Shown: positions 27,211-39,724, numbered from the stretch's first letter. The stretch is 64,000 nt of DNA from Ecdyonurus torrentis (GCA_949318235.1 OX439134.1:13994828-14058827); one strand, 5' to 3'. Numbers and translations: made by a program. Notes: generated by a model not told the origin, from the letters alone.

Positions 27211-27491
27211 TACTCAAAAAATTGGTGCATTACTTTTTACGAATACTAACTTATTTAAGATAATCAATTTTAAGTTATTATGAGTATAGCTAAAATAATG
27301 CATTTTAGCAAATTGTTAAGAATAGCCATTTTAGATTAAAATAGCTTAAAAAAACTTAAAACAACTGAAATTAGCTATTTTTAATGATTTTCTAAAATGC
27401 ATTATTTTAGCTATACTCATAATAACTTAAAAATGTATATCTTAAATAAGTTAGGATTCGTAACTAATGTAAAGCACCATTTTTTAGAGTA
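27211..27491. mobile_element. Hairpin MITE, copy 2 (AAAATAATGCATTTTAGC family)
   Basis: A 281-bp element made of two inverted arms of about 105 bp. The left arm runs from TACTCAAAAAATTGGTGCAT to TAAAATAATGCATTTTAGC; the right arm runs from GCTAAAATGCATTATTTTAGC-like sequence to AAAGCACCATTTTTTAGAGTA. It would form a strong RNA hairpin if transcribed and has no coding content. A shorter copy is near 22.6 kb. Confidence 0.75.
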
Positions 27492-28084
27492 AAAATATTA
27501 TAAAAATCTGCAATAATCGTCTTTTTTTTTTCTTTTTTTTTAAAGCATTTTTTTGAAGGGAACTAAATATTCACTATAAGCTTCAGAACACAGTATAATC
27601 CCCTGTCTATTAACCAATGACAAGAATGCTTGTCTTTACACTTTAAATATTTATTTTTATAAATACCTTATATAAAATTTTGCTCTATAAAATATACGCA
27701 TGCAAATAAGCAAAAGGGTTAAAAGTGAGTTTTAATCCCCTATTGTCTTTACCTTGATCGACAAGTAAGGATTATATATGGGAATAATTAAGGTACATGA
27801 CAAAACTTTACCTGACACCAAAAGGATATGTATAAGGAGGAGATATAAAGATTAACACCCTTCAATTCTGTATGTCTTGTTAATACCCACTTAAATATGC
27901 ACAAATATATTGGGGGATATCAAACGTCATAGTTTATACGGAAAAGATAAGCTTTGTAAATAAATTTATATAATATCAAACTCATAGATCATTTTGTTAA
28001 GTTTTAAAATATGTTATGAAGTTTTTTAGCATTATATTTTTCAATTATTACCATTAATAATAACATGTTAATTTTTTTTTTATG

Positions 28085-28619
28085 AATGACCGATTGGTGA
28101 AGGCAGCTGACTCGTAATGTGTACTCCTCACCGAGTGCTCAGGTTCGAGCCACTGTTGGGTGCCTATATATACGTAAAGTGTAGAGCACAACATATTGTG
28201 ATGCCTGATGAGTATTTCATGTGTGCCATTTCATGATAACGTACCGTATTCGGGAGTACTCCTCACCGAGTGCTCAGGTTCGAGCCACTGTTGGGTGCCT
28301 ATATATACGTAAAGTGTAGAGCACAACATATTGTGATGCCTGATGAGTATTTCATGTGTGCCATTTCATGATAACGTACCGTATTCGGGAGGTGCATGAT
28401 TGATGTGATTGCACCGACCAGCTTGCACCTATAGACGTTTCCATGGTTTCTCTATAGGCTGGCATGGTGAATGCCGGGCTGTGACGTAGGCTATTTGATC
28501 GACTCATGTGTGCGGTGTTTATATTTCACCTGTTGAGGTTTCTATTGGATGGTATATACTGTGGAAAAGTTGTAGTAACACAGTTGTAGTTCAGAGTAAC
28601 ACAACATTAAAAAAAAAAA
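28085..28619 (+). mobile_element. tRNA-derived SINE with internal 135-bp duplication
   Basis: The 5' head resembles a tRNA: an A-box-like segment around TTGGTGAAGGCAGCTG (28094-28109), an anticodon-arm-like CTGACTCGTAA, and the B box GGTTCGAGCC at 28142-28151, about 45 bp further on. A body of mixed composition follows, then a terminal A run (about 28609-28620). The head looks like tRNA-Thr(CGT), but the acceptor stem is not closed, so it is not a working tRNA gene. The segment with the B box is present twice in tandem. It has no ORF and would need LINE machinery in trans. Confidence 0.65.
28122..28391 (+). repeat. Exact tandem duplication, 2 x 135 bp
   Basis: The units 28122-28256 and 28257-28391 appear identical throughout by my reading. 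Each begins TACTCCTCACCGAGTGCTCA and ends ACCGTATTCGGGAG. The duplication duplicates the SINE B box but not the A box. Perfect identity implies a recent event or an assembly artefact. Confidence 0.9.
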
Positions 28620-28869
28620 ATGTGAGATATTAAAAAAATAATAAAAAATTTAAAAAAAAACTTTGTAATTACAAATGAGCTTACGTGAGTGTTCTACGAC
28701 TATTATATGAAAATTAAATAATCTGCGTATACATTATAAAATAGTAGAATGAAGAGTGAACTATTTTATTATATAATTGACTCAACACTCAACTATTGCT
28801 GTACAGCAAACTTATTTTTCCTTACTAAAGGTCACTCTTATCTTACATCATGTAGACGTCCAACAACAA

Positions 28870-29504
<635 letters not shown>

Positions 29505-29880
29505 GTGGCATCTTTGGTACAGGTAAAGGAGGGAGACAGAGAGGGAGGGAGGGAGGGCGGGGATGATTTGAAACGGGTTAAGTACAAGATTAATGGTTGG
29601 TGTCGTTTTAGACGCTTTTATCCTCAACGAATTTAAAACCCAGCCAGGGGGTGATTTTTAACTTATACTCTTATATTATATATGGGTGATGTGAATAATA
29701 TATATCTTTTCAATTGATGGCACCAAATATACCGTTATTTTTTTTTTTATATATAAAAGTTTCATATTTTAATTTTCAGTTAAAAAGAATTATAAGGTAT
29801 TTAAAGAAGTAAAAAAGTCAAGTTGTATTTTTTAAATTATGAAGTAAGCATTAAACTGTATATTATGTGTAAAATATATT

Positions 29881-30286
29881 TACTCTCATTTCTTCATTAT
29901 ACTGGGTCACAGGAATTGATTAGAATTGGAAATGGATAGAATCGGAATTGGTTAGAAAAAATAATACTGTCCTTGTTCTCATGCGATGAACATTATTTAG
30001 TACATATTTTTTTAAATAACTATTTAGATATCTATATTATGCATAATATATTATGCATATAGATCTAAATAAATTTGACTGATAAAGGAACAACTGTTTT
30101 GAAGCCGACTATAAGCAATTTTGCTCATTTCCGCTTCCGTTTCGTCTTATTGCGCATGCGTAGTAAGGCGAAACGGAAGCGGATGTGACCGAAATCGCTT
30201 ATAGTCGGCCTCAAAGCCGTTGTTCCTTTACTAGTCAATAATGTTCATCGCATGAGAAGGACAGTATAAATGAAGAAATGAGAGTA
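29881..30286. mobile_element. Composite of nested inverted repeats (MITE-in-MITE)
   Basis: The outer ends are inverted copies (TACTCTCATTTCTTCAT at 29881, ATGAAGAAATGAGAGTA at 30270). A second block, TACTGTCC..TCATGCGATGAACATTA (about 29965-29995), is inverted at 30238-30267. Inside is a small palindrome (about 30021-30070, TTTAGATATCTATATTATGC) and then an inner GC-richer element (30083-30226) with arms GGAACAAC..GCCGACTATAAGC and CTTATAGTCGGCC..GTTGTTCC. Its centre includes TTGCGCATGCG, an NRF-1-like palindrome. Non-coding; superfamily not assigned. Confidence 0.65.
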
Positions 30287-30512
30287 TATGATTGTGTGAT
30301 ATTATATATTTTTTTTTTATCTATAGGAGTTTCAAAGCTTTCAAATATAAAATATTCATTTGATTTTTTAAGTTTGTATGTATTAGAAACAGTATACGTT
30401 TTATTTTATTAATATTCTTTTTATTTATTATTTTTACAATCTATAATAAATATATAATTGCAAATGAATTATAAAATCAACAAAATTATATAGCAACTTC
30501 AACTAGTAAAAT

Positions 30513-30515
<3 letters not shown>

Positions 30516-30554
<39 letters not shown>
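30516..30554. repeat. (CT)n microsatellite
   Basis: A pure CT tract of about 39 bp. Confidence 0.92.
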
Positions 30555-30557
<3 letters not shown>

Positions 30558-30981
30558 TTGAAATTTAAAAATTTATGAAACGGAAAGTTTTGTCATACAG
30601 TATGTGCATTTAGAAAGTCCCCTGTACAAATCATGAAATCATATATAAACACAATAAAAAGTAAATTCACTTCAGCTGTCCATGTATAAGGAAGGTATAA
30701 ATAGATCAATTTAGATTTTGGTTAGTATTTAAAATAACATTAAATTCAATTCATATGTATCATAAACTCAAACAAACAATCTAAAGCTTATTTTCTAAGG
30801 CTAAACATAAAAATGTCTTGTATATGCTCAGAAAAAAAAAATCATTTTTCAGACTCAATTTTTTCCTTCTCTTGTATAACATATTATATGACATTTTGTA
30901 TTTTCAAACGATACAGAATAAAAAAAAAAGCGCATTGGAATACTAAGGAATACCTGACGTGTGCATGAAATTAATGATCGT

Positions 30982-31017
<36 letters not shown>

Positions 31018-31440
31018 TAGCTATATGATGACAATACCTACTGAACATTGAAATATAGAAAGGGTTAAAATTAAAATAGGAAATACGCTTTCAATTCAAC
31101 ACCCATATTATATAGATTAAAATATAAATAATTTTCATTCTATGTTTGATAATAAATTGATATTACTTGTAAATTGACACGTTCAATGATAATCGAAATA
31201 TATATATATTATTCAATAAAAAATAAAGTGGTGAAAAGATTTTGTTATAAGTATTTAATACAATATGAAAAATGAATGTTGTGTGAAATGAATGAAGTAC
31301 ATATTATGGTTTAATTTTTTGAAAGCACATTACGTTGTAGTTTTATTATCAAGAGCACCGTTATATGTGATGATTCTATATGATATTGCATTTTTTAATA
31401 TACATTACATGAGAAATATAGCTGTATACGTATATATACA

Positions 31441-31655
31441 CACGGAAAAAAGTAACGAAAAAGTTACTATTTAGACATTTTTTTAATGAATTTGTTATAC
31501 AAAGTTTTTTAAGATTTAAAGAGCAACCGCTGAAGAATTAACGTTTATACTAACAAGTTATAACTCTTTAAACTTTTTTCAACCAAGTTATTGGTTTGTA
31601 CTGAAGAGTTACTTTAATGGTAACTGAATAATTTCTTAAATATATGTTTTCCGTG
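31441..31655. mobile_element. MITE-like element with CACGGAAAA ends
   Basis: Starts CACGGAAAAAAGTAAC and ends GTTTTCCGTG, inverted over about 9 bp. Internally, AGTTACT and CAACCAAGTTATTGG-type motifs recur. The end resembles the CACGGACAAAAATA termini near 22.55 and 44.8 kb, so all may belong to one loose family. No target duplication is clear. Confidence 0.4.
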
Positions 31656-31753
31656 CAGTATGGTATAGACTCAAATATTAATATTTAAATGCACATATAT
31701 AATATATTATTCTATATATTATTAAGAAGTTATACTTTCCTATAAAACAAAAA

Positions 31754-32053
31754 GGGGGGATTTTATTTCATATTCTAAAAGAAGACATTATTCTGAATTG
31801 ATTGATACGTGAATTTCTAATTTTTGAACTCATTAAGTATTTCTCATTAACTTTTGAAAATCGAAAAATGACATCACGGTCTATGTATGTGTGGGCATAT
31901 GAAAAATAATCGATCGTGATGTCATTTTGAGACTATATAACAATAAAAAACTATATTTAGAAATGCTAAATGAACTCAAAAATTAGAAATTAGGATACAG
32001 TTAAGATTCAAGAAGATGTCCTCTTTTATAGAATATGCAAACAAATAACCCGC
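31754..32053. mobile_element. Hairpin MITE, GGGGATTTTATTTC family, copy 1
   Basis: About 300 bp. The left arm (GGGGGATTTTATTTCATATTCTAAAAGA...AATTTCTAATTTTTGAACTCATT) is inverted in the right arm (AATGAACTCAAAAATTAGAAATT...CTCTTTTATAGAATATGCAAACAAATAACCC). The centre holds TGACATCACGGT, inverted again as CGTGATGTCA. Homologous to the element at 61.46-61.75 kb. No ORF and no clear target duplication. Confidence 0.75.
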
Positions 32054-32059
32054 ATTTTT

Positions 32060-33740
32060 TTTTCTTCATTGACGTTTACGAGCTTGACTATATAAATATA
32101 TACAACAAGCCTATACAGTATAAAGAAGTTTTTGTTATATTTATACCCCACCTTATTGCAATTTGTAATTAAAAAATGATGATTAAATATCATATAATTA
32201 TTATCTTTAGTATTACTTGTTCACATGATAAAATGTTGTTTTGTTCAGTTGATTGAAATCTGCAAAGAAAAAAAAAGTACAACGTATATAGTGAAATCTA
32301 AAATATGTTGCACTTGAATTGATGTATTTTGCCTGTTGTTACCACTACTGCATATTATTATTTTCCACCTTATTATTATTACTATTACGATTATTATTTG
32401 CACCTCTTTTACCCCTATACCTTTTGTATATGTTATTATACGCGCATAATCTTACGTCCATTGTGAAAGTTATTAACTTATATATATATATAAGGATATT
32501 ACTAGAACATAAATTTAATCATGAAAAATCTCATTTGTTTTAATTCTTTATATAATGTAGAATTTATGAGTTTAAAACTGAGTGAGACAAACAAATATGA
32601 AACCTCTCATTGAATCACCAAAAAAAAATTCAGCTTTCAATACTTTCGTATATATATTATAAAAAATCATAGTTAAAAATTCTAGTAACCTGTGACCATA
32701 ATGGGCTTTTTTTAATTTTTTTTTTTTTTTAATTAGCATGAGGTCTTATATGATGTGAGTATACTGTGTATATAATGAATGGAAATGTGATGGGGGTATG
32801 GTGGAATTTTTCATGATGGGCCTTCCCCTCCCCCATTTTTACATATACGGAGTTGTCTTATTCTTATGTAATCAAATAATCACTTAATGCAAAAAAAAAA
32901 AAAAAAAAAACCTTTTTCTCACTTTGCTATAGTGAAGTTACAAATCTCCCTCTCATTTTCAAAAATTCCAAAATGCAATTTTTTTCTAATGTTATTATAT
33001 TTCTGTAAATGTTATATTCTGTATAACTTACAGAATACTAAACTTTCATGAAGAAGTTAACTGTAATTAAAATATGTAAAATTGACTGATAATTAATTTT
33101 GTATATAAGCGGACTTTCAACTGTTCTCCCTCGTGAAGATGAGGTCATGAACCGATGGCGCCGGTTGCAAGAGAAATACAATTACTGAAAGAAATACAAT
33201 TAGTTCTGCAAGCATACAAAAAAATAATTACAAATATGCTTTGCATTTTGAAATAATGTATAATTTGTATAGAAAGAAAAAAAAATTAAAAAGAATTATA
33301 CAGGAATTTTGAAAAACAACCATTTTATTTCATTATTTATATACTTATAATAATAATATCGCATTATTATTAAAAAAAATAAGAAGAAGCTAATTTCATT
33401 TTTTTTTTCTGTATTTCAATTGAAGAACTCATTACTATTTTACGTTATACTTAATATTATAAGTAAACAATACAAATAAAAGCTTCAGTAGTTAAAATGA
33501 AATTAAATAAAACATCGTGTACTAACAAGCATTGATAATTTCATTAAACAAAGGCTGCTAATATAAAATTACATTTTTTTTATTAGGATTTGTAAAAAAC
33601 GTATAATCAAAATAAGTTAAACAAATGTGCAGACTATTACAAAGTTGCTTTTGCTTGCTGCTTTTGCTTGTAGACCGATTGGAAACAAATTATAATTTTT
33701 TATTAATTAAAATTGTCTGTTTTAAGAAAATAATTTTCCT
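32060..33740. other. Gene-free AT-rich interval
   Basis: Homopolymers (A20 at 32891-32909) and one short GC-rich patch (about 33127-33175: CCCTCGTGAAGATGAGG, ACCGATGGCGCCGGTTG) that is not repeated in the window. No gene is seen. Confidence 0.45.
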
Positions 33741-33743
33741 ATA

Positions 33744-34041
33744 GGGTAGTTGCATTCATGTTAAAGTTGACGCCATGAATGAGCGCCAAATAACATGGGC
33801 CAGTATATGGGAAAATTATTCATTTTGCCAATTTAAAAATACTTCGCAATATTTTTGAGAGCATTGATTGTTAACAGGTTAAATTAGTTTTTTTAAGTAT
33901 GCAAGAAAAATAATAATAACAAAAATATTTATAATTTTCCAAAGAAAATAGCCAAAAACTACGTTAGTCCTATTTTGAGCAATGTTAGGTGCTCATAAGA
34001 GCATCAAAAAGCATTCAGAATGACATCATGCTCATACACCC
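33744..34041 (+). mobile_element. MITE, AGGGTGTATGCA family, copy 2
   Basis: About 298 bp, bounded by TA (33742-33743 and 34042-34043). The left end is CCTATAGGGTAGTTGCATTC; the right end is CTCATACACCCTATA. It is colinear with the copies at 23.6 and 35.0 kb and in the same orientation. The internal TGACATCATGC replaces the TGACGTCATGC of copy 1. Non-autonomous. Confidence 0.75.
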
Positions 34042-35038
34042 TATATAAGCTTGTAATGTTCACGAAAATATAAGAATTTTTATTAAAAATGGAGCAAAAT
34101 CAAAATGTAGGATATATACAGTATATATTTTTAATTATAGGTTATTAAGGGTTGTTGTATTTTCTCCCCTAATTTTATGGGGCAAACTTGTTTATTATAC
34201 GTAAACAAGGGTGTTTTAAGTTACCTATATATTAAACTTTAATCGTCTAACTTTAAATAATCACAAACAATTTATTTTGAAATAAATAATGTTATATATG
34301 TCTTAAATATTTCGATAAATTTTTATTGAATTTTTTTTTTTTTTTTTTTACATATAAGATTCCTTTTCAATGACCATGATATAATTCTTGATAAAAAAAA
34401 GTAAAGTATAGTAAACAAGGTATAACAATAATTTCAATGACTATGTCTAATTTTATAGAGCACGCCATAACGAATTGGAACGTGCCATCTACTTTTTTTT
34501 TACTGTCTTGTTTTTTTTTTATACAAATTAGGATTACAATGAGAGTATAAAATATAACGGAATTTTGAGTAATATCGCCTGCAGTTACTTTGTTGTATAT
34601 TATATTTATATATAGAGTTCCTAAAAGGAGTTCTTGTTTATATGGAATGAAATATGAAATCATGTACTATATATATTTTTCTTTTAAAAATCTTAGCCAC
34701 AGTTGTTTTTAAAAAATGTAAAAAAATAAAATAAAAAAAAATCACAGATTTTTTAATTGATTTTATATATCATAATGTAGAATCAGATTATTATTTATTA
34801 TTATTTATATTAATACCTTATGCACTTTTTTCTTTGCATTGCAATTAATTATAAAAAGCAAAATAGATATTATATATAAAAAAAATTGTTGCATTAAAAA
34901 TTAGCACTTTTGTCCCCCTTTTAATAGAAGAGTTAATTGTCTAGCTTATTGCTATTATATAAATTAAATCAACGCTGTTTAATTATAAAACAATAAAAAT
35001 GCACTATTGACTCTTGACATATTTTTATAATTCCTATA

Positions 35039-35349
35039 GGGTGTATGCATTCATGTTAAAGTCATGTTGGATCACTTAATAACATGGGCCACATATAGGA
35101 AAATTACACATTTTGCCAGAGTTTAACAATACTAAAGCAATATATTTGAGAGCATTGATGCTATGTTAATAGGTTGAATTTGTATCTCAAGTATATATAC
35201 GTAAGAAAAATAATAACATAAAATTAATTGAATTCCCAATAGAAATAGCCAAAAACGGAGTTTGTCCCATACTGAGCAATGTTATATGTTATTCATTACT
35301 CCAGTATGGCGTCCAAGTGCATTAAATAAGGCGTCATGCAGATACACCC
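35039..35349 (+). mobile_element. MITE, AGGGTGTATGCA family, copy 3
   Basis: About 311 bp with the clearest ends: CCTATAGGGTGTATGCA on the left and GCAGATACACCCTACAGG on the right (inverted), with TA at both borders. It lies about 1 kb from copy 2 in the same orientation. It shares CATGTTAAAGTC, AATAACATGGGCC, AAAAACGGAGTTTGTCC and CTCCAGTATGGCGTCC with the other copies. Confidence 0.78.
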
Positions 35350-35359
35350 TACAGGGATG

Positions 35360-36290
35360 AAAATAAATACGTATATAATAATTATGCTATATGCCTCAAT
35401 GCGCAGCAACATTTATGCATTACAAAACATACTTCTGATCTTTCATAGCACGAATTCAAAATTCTATATAATTCCATTTCAATATTACATGAATTGTAAT
35501 CTTGAAACTTAAAGACCTTTTTATATGCAGCAGTGCAAAATTCTCAATATTTATTCGATTTAATAAAATCTCTATAATAAAACGTTATATTTTTATGAAT
35601 ACAAGCATTTTTTTTTTTTTTTTTTTGAGAATATTACACCATGATGTTTGTATCTGCATGGACCATATATATATAATGACAATTTGGTGTGAGGTTTATA
35701 AAAAAAAAAATCTTCCTTTTTTTTTATTATTGTTATTTTGGTTACGTTTTATATTTGAATGTTTATTATGTTTATACTGAATTATACTGAATAAGTTCAT
35801 TAGGCTCGTGCAGTGTGAAACTTGCGGCTAAATATAAAGTTTTTCATTCTTCTTTTTTTGTGAAAGACGTATAATAAAATGTTTTGCTAATTAGGAATAG
35901 CATGAATACAACTATTTTCATTCATCAGCTACCTTTCTTTTTGGATTATAATTATAATTTTTTAAATTAAGGATCAGAACGTAACAAATGTTCAAAAAAT
36001 ACCATATTTTTTATCTATTTAAATGAGGACATTCTTTTGAAAAATTAGGTATCATTTATATTATGTAGTTTACATATAAATTTCTCTTCGTCATGTTAAA
36101 AACCTAAAACTAAACTATAATAAAAAGTAACTAACTTCCTGATCACGTCATTACAAGCGCTCGTGCTGAGAAAAGCATGGTAATAAGATGACGTCATCAA
36201 TATGTATTATAATATAACATAAAAAAAAAACGTTTGTGCTAAAGAAAAAAATATTGTATATATAAAAAAAAAAAGCGCCGCCGCCAGCGA
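35360..36290. other. AT-rich interval, no gene
   Basis: An inverted fragment related to the 44.75 kb repeat (TAATTATGCTATATGCC..GCAGCAACATTTATGCATT, 35376-35420), a T tract (about 35608-35627) and one TGACGTCA (36189-36196). No coding signal. Confidence 0.4.
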
Positions 36291-36297
36291 AATGAAA

Positions 36298-36495
36298 AGG
36301 TTGTCCGCCTGTTTTTCAATGCATGTCACTCAAATGTGCATTCAAATGTTTTCCGCCCAGCTGATTTGTTCCCTTCTCCCCTCAATACTGTATTCTGATT
36401 GGTTGTTATGTAAGTATGGCCGACATCACATGTCAGCGTACACTGCAGACATCTAGGAATAGATTTTAGTACCAATTTTTGGTAGTTTTATTGCG
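36298..36495. repeat. Dispersed repeat pair, copy 1 (TTTTCCGCCC family)
   Basis: Shares TGTTTTTCAATGCATGTCA, GTGCATTCAAATGTTTTCCGCCC, an inverted CCAAT box (GATTGG/TATTGG), AAGTATGGCCG and GACATCTA with a segment at 40.28-40.48 kb in the same orientation. Identity is moderate by eye and no terminal repeats are evident. It could be an old transposon fragment or a duplicated regulatory segment. Confidence 0.6.
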
Positions 36496-36595
36496 GTAAG
36501 ATTTAAATTATTTGTGATTTTTTTCTGAAGTTTTTTTTAGTCATATTTGAAGAGGCGTCCTAGATTCTATAGATTTAGCTTTTGGAGACAAGTGG

Positions 36596-36599
<4 letters not shown>

Positions 36600-36659
<60 letters not shown>
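36600..36659. repeat. (CT)n microsatellite
   Basis: 60 bp of pure CT, about 100 bp beyond the dispersed repeat. Confidence 0.95.
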
Positions 36660-36666
<7 letters not shown>

Positions 36667-37430
36667 TTCCAAGCATATCTCTGCTATTAATATTCCTTAG
36701 TTGGCCCAGAATGAGAACCACAAAACAATAGTCTTGTGATATATATATGTAGGATATTTTTTATAATATGTTCCTAATTTGCAGTTTGAATTAAAGAACA
36801 AAACCTCGATCAGTATACTAAAACTCACGCTTTTGCATAAATATTCCTTCTTCAGTGTTTTATTTTAAGTAGAAGTATGAAAAAAAAATCAATAATAATA
36901 TCAATAATAAATCAATTGTTTAAAAATGAAAGATAAGTTGCAACATAATTGATTGCAATTGTTTTATGTTTGAAAAGTTTTAATACGACCAAATAAGCTA
37001 ATTTAAATGAAATTCAATTTTTAGCCCCTTGAACGTTATGCAACTTTCCTAGCAGTCAAGCTCAAAGAGAAGCATAATTTACAGGCGCTCAAAATATTTT
37101 TTTAGGTAAAGTGCAATGTTAATATAATTATTATTCAATATCAAATAATAATTATGTTTTAATAGTATATATTATGCTAATAACAGCAAAAATTGTACTA
37201 TTGCTATAACCAAATATTATAATTATTATATATTTCTTTTAATTTAATTGTTATAGTTTATAATTAAAAAGATTTGATAGAAAAACACATAGATATAGAT
37301 AGTAAAAATTGGGGAATGTTATTTTATTATTTATTTTTCACCCGATTGCCAAAGAAAACTGGTATATGTTTTTTTTTTTTTTTTTCTTTTTTTTTTTTTT
37401 GTAATGGAGCATCATGTTGTATTCTATTAA

Positions 37431-37762
37431 AGGAATAGACCAGAGAAAAACATAAGCATATATTTATATCACAAAACACTTGATGGGACTAACATAAATA
37501 ACTTTAGTTTGTCTCAAAACCCAACTGTACCTTCGTAACAGTGATAAGAAATTTCGATTTATGCTACACGCACAACATTTCCATACTAATTTTTGCATGT
37601 TTCTGACGTCATAAACATGAATAATCACTTAAATTGCATACTTAACAGTATTTTCACGCTCTCTCGTGGGGCTACATTAACTAAAAATTGTCACCAGTTT
37701 TGAAGATTCCTTTTCGTGTTTATTTATTAAAAAGCACATGTTGTTTTATGTGGTGTATGGCT
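37431..37762 (+). mobile_element. TTAA-flanked MITE, AGGAATAGACCA family, copy 1
   Basis: 332 bp flanked by TTAA at 37427-37430 and 37763-37766. The left end AGGAATAGACCA matches the inverted right end AGCCATACACCA at 9 of 12 positions. Homologous over its whole length to the element at 57.84-58.18 kb. Contains TGACGTCA (37604-37611). TTAA target duplications are typical of the piggyBac and Kolobok superfamilies. No transposase. Confidence 0.8.
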
Positions 37763-38514
37763 TTAACATACTATTATAACAAAGGTAAAATAGGGTAAAA
37801 TTTTATATCAGTATATCTGTACATATCACCTTGCGTGCGAGTTAAGGATTGATGTTGCCGTTTACTATAGCTAATAGTTTAATTACATGTTATACGTAAT
37901 CCCCACGTCTCCAAAGCAACAAGACAACACTTTTATTCTCTTTCAGATCTTTAATTAAGATTGACAGTCAGTCCTCCTATATATATATATATACCAAGGG
38001 GAACTAAGCTTTTGTTATTTACGTCAATTTTCTTCCAATTTACTATTATACTACAGTATAGGATAATATAAAACGTCTTTTTCTTTTTAGCAACTATAAT
38101 GTTTATTTGATTCTTAATTGTTTTGATTTTGTCTCGGGCATTGTAATATATTAATTAATAAATAAAACATAGAATATTTTATTATTTATAAGCAGAAAGT
38201 TTTTATTTAAATGCAACAATTTAATTGTTCTTATTTTTCTTTGTTAAAAATAACCATTAAAGCTTTTTTGTTATAATCAGAAGTCAGAAGTATTAATAGT
38301 TTATAGTGTTTGTAAGTGAAAATTATAGTCAAAATATCACCAAATATATATGAAATTATGGATTCATACAGTTATTGTATAATATGAAATTGTATTGTAC
38401 ATAGAGACATATTATTGATTTTGTTTTATTGACGTACATACACGAATATATTCATATTACAGCCTGTTTACAAAGAGGCATTATATATTCATTTTCATTA
38501 TGCAACACCACTGA

Positions 38515-38610
38515 GATAATATATTTTACCATTTAAATGCAGTGAATATGTTTGTCTTATAAGAACATTGCTAATTTAGCGTGAAATTTTGAATGGTAAA
38601 ATATATTATC
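38515..38610. mobile_element. Short inverted-repeat element, 96 bp
   Basis: Perfect 19-bp inverted ends, GATAATATATTTTACCATT and its complement, around a 58-bp AT-rich centre. It is MITE-like but could be a chance AT-rich hairpin; no second copy is found. Confidence 0.45.
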
Positions 38611-38843
38611 ACAACCATGTGTACTGTACAATAAATGTATGAAAATTTTATGATTTTAAATGACATTAAGTCTTATAAACACAAATTGAAATATATAAAA
38701 AAGATGTCCGAGAAATATAGCAGAGCAGTAAGCAGTAATCCTATTTCAAAATCCTAAATTGTTTCAAGCGTGTCGTCTATGTGTTCATATGAAAATTGAA
38801 GTAAAAATGTACCTTTTATTAATTTTTTTAATGAATTCTTTAA

Positions 38844-39724
38844 AGGGATAGTACACCGCTTTTTTTATTTTTGATAGCTAAAAGATATGTCCTATTCATG
38901 AATCCTTCCGCCAGGTTCATCTCGCTGCGCTAATTAGGGCGCGAGTTAATTGGAGGGAGACAGTCTGGTGCCGTGCCAGTCGGGCAGCCATTTTTATAAA
39001 ACCTCCTCCCTGCTTGCTGATGGTGATATATTTTTTTCAGAGATGTACTTACCTTTGAATAGAGGTGAGAGAACAAAGAGGGCTGTATAAATTTGCGAGG
39101 GATTAACTTTTACTACCTGCATGACCCAATCATATTACGCATGATTGAATAATGATAACTCTAAATATGTATCAAAGTGACCCCAGGTCATCACAGTTGA
39201 TATTGTTATTAAAAATTATGCAATTTACTTTTTTGAGCGAGGTTGTAGCATGTTTCTAACCCTATAATGGTTTTGCAATCCCACTTTTTCGATAACATGA
39301 TGTAAGGGTTAGAAACATGCTACAACCTCGCTCAAAAAAGTAAATTGCATAATTTTTAATAACAATATCAACTGTGATGACCTGGGGTCACTTTGATACA
39401 TATTTAGAGTTATCATTATTCAATCATGCGTAATATGATTGGGTCATGCAGGTAGTAAAAGTTAATCCCTCGCAAATTTATACAGCCCTCTTTGTTCTCT
39501 CACCTCTATTCAAAGGTAAGTACATCTCTGAAAAAAATATATCACCATCAGCAAGCAGGGAGGAGGTTTTATAAAAATGGCTGCCCGACTGGCACGGCAC
39601 CAGACTGTCTCCCTCCAATTAACTCGCGCCCTAATTAGCGCAGCGAGATGAACCTGGCGGAAGGGTTCATGAATAGGACATATCTTTTAGCTATCAAAAA
39701 TAAAAAAAGCGGTGTACTATCCCT
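38844..39724. mobile_element. Long near-perfect palindromic (foldback) element, TTAA-flanked
   Basis: Two inverted arms of 420 bp each (38844-39263 and 39305-39724) around a 41-bp loop, flanked by TTAA at 38840-38843 and 39725-39728. I find one mismatch by eye (AATCCTTCCG against AACCCTTCCG). The ends are AGGGATAGTACACCGC and the inverted copy. The arms are GC-richer than the surroundings, non-coding and not seen elsewhere in the window. TTAA plus AGG ends suggest piggyBac or Kolobok derivation. A transcript across it would form a very long double-stranded hairpin. Confidence 0.93.

Noticed and set aside
28085..28170. Functional tRNA-Thr gene
   Set aside because: A- and B-box-like sequences are present, but the acceptor stem does not close and the sequence continues into a SINE body with an A tail.
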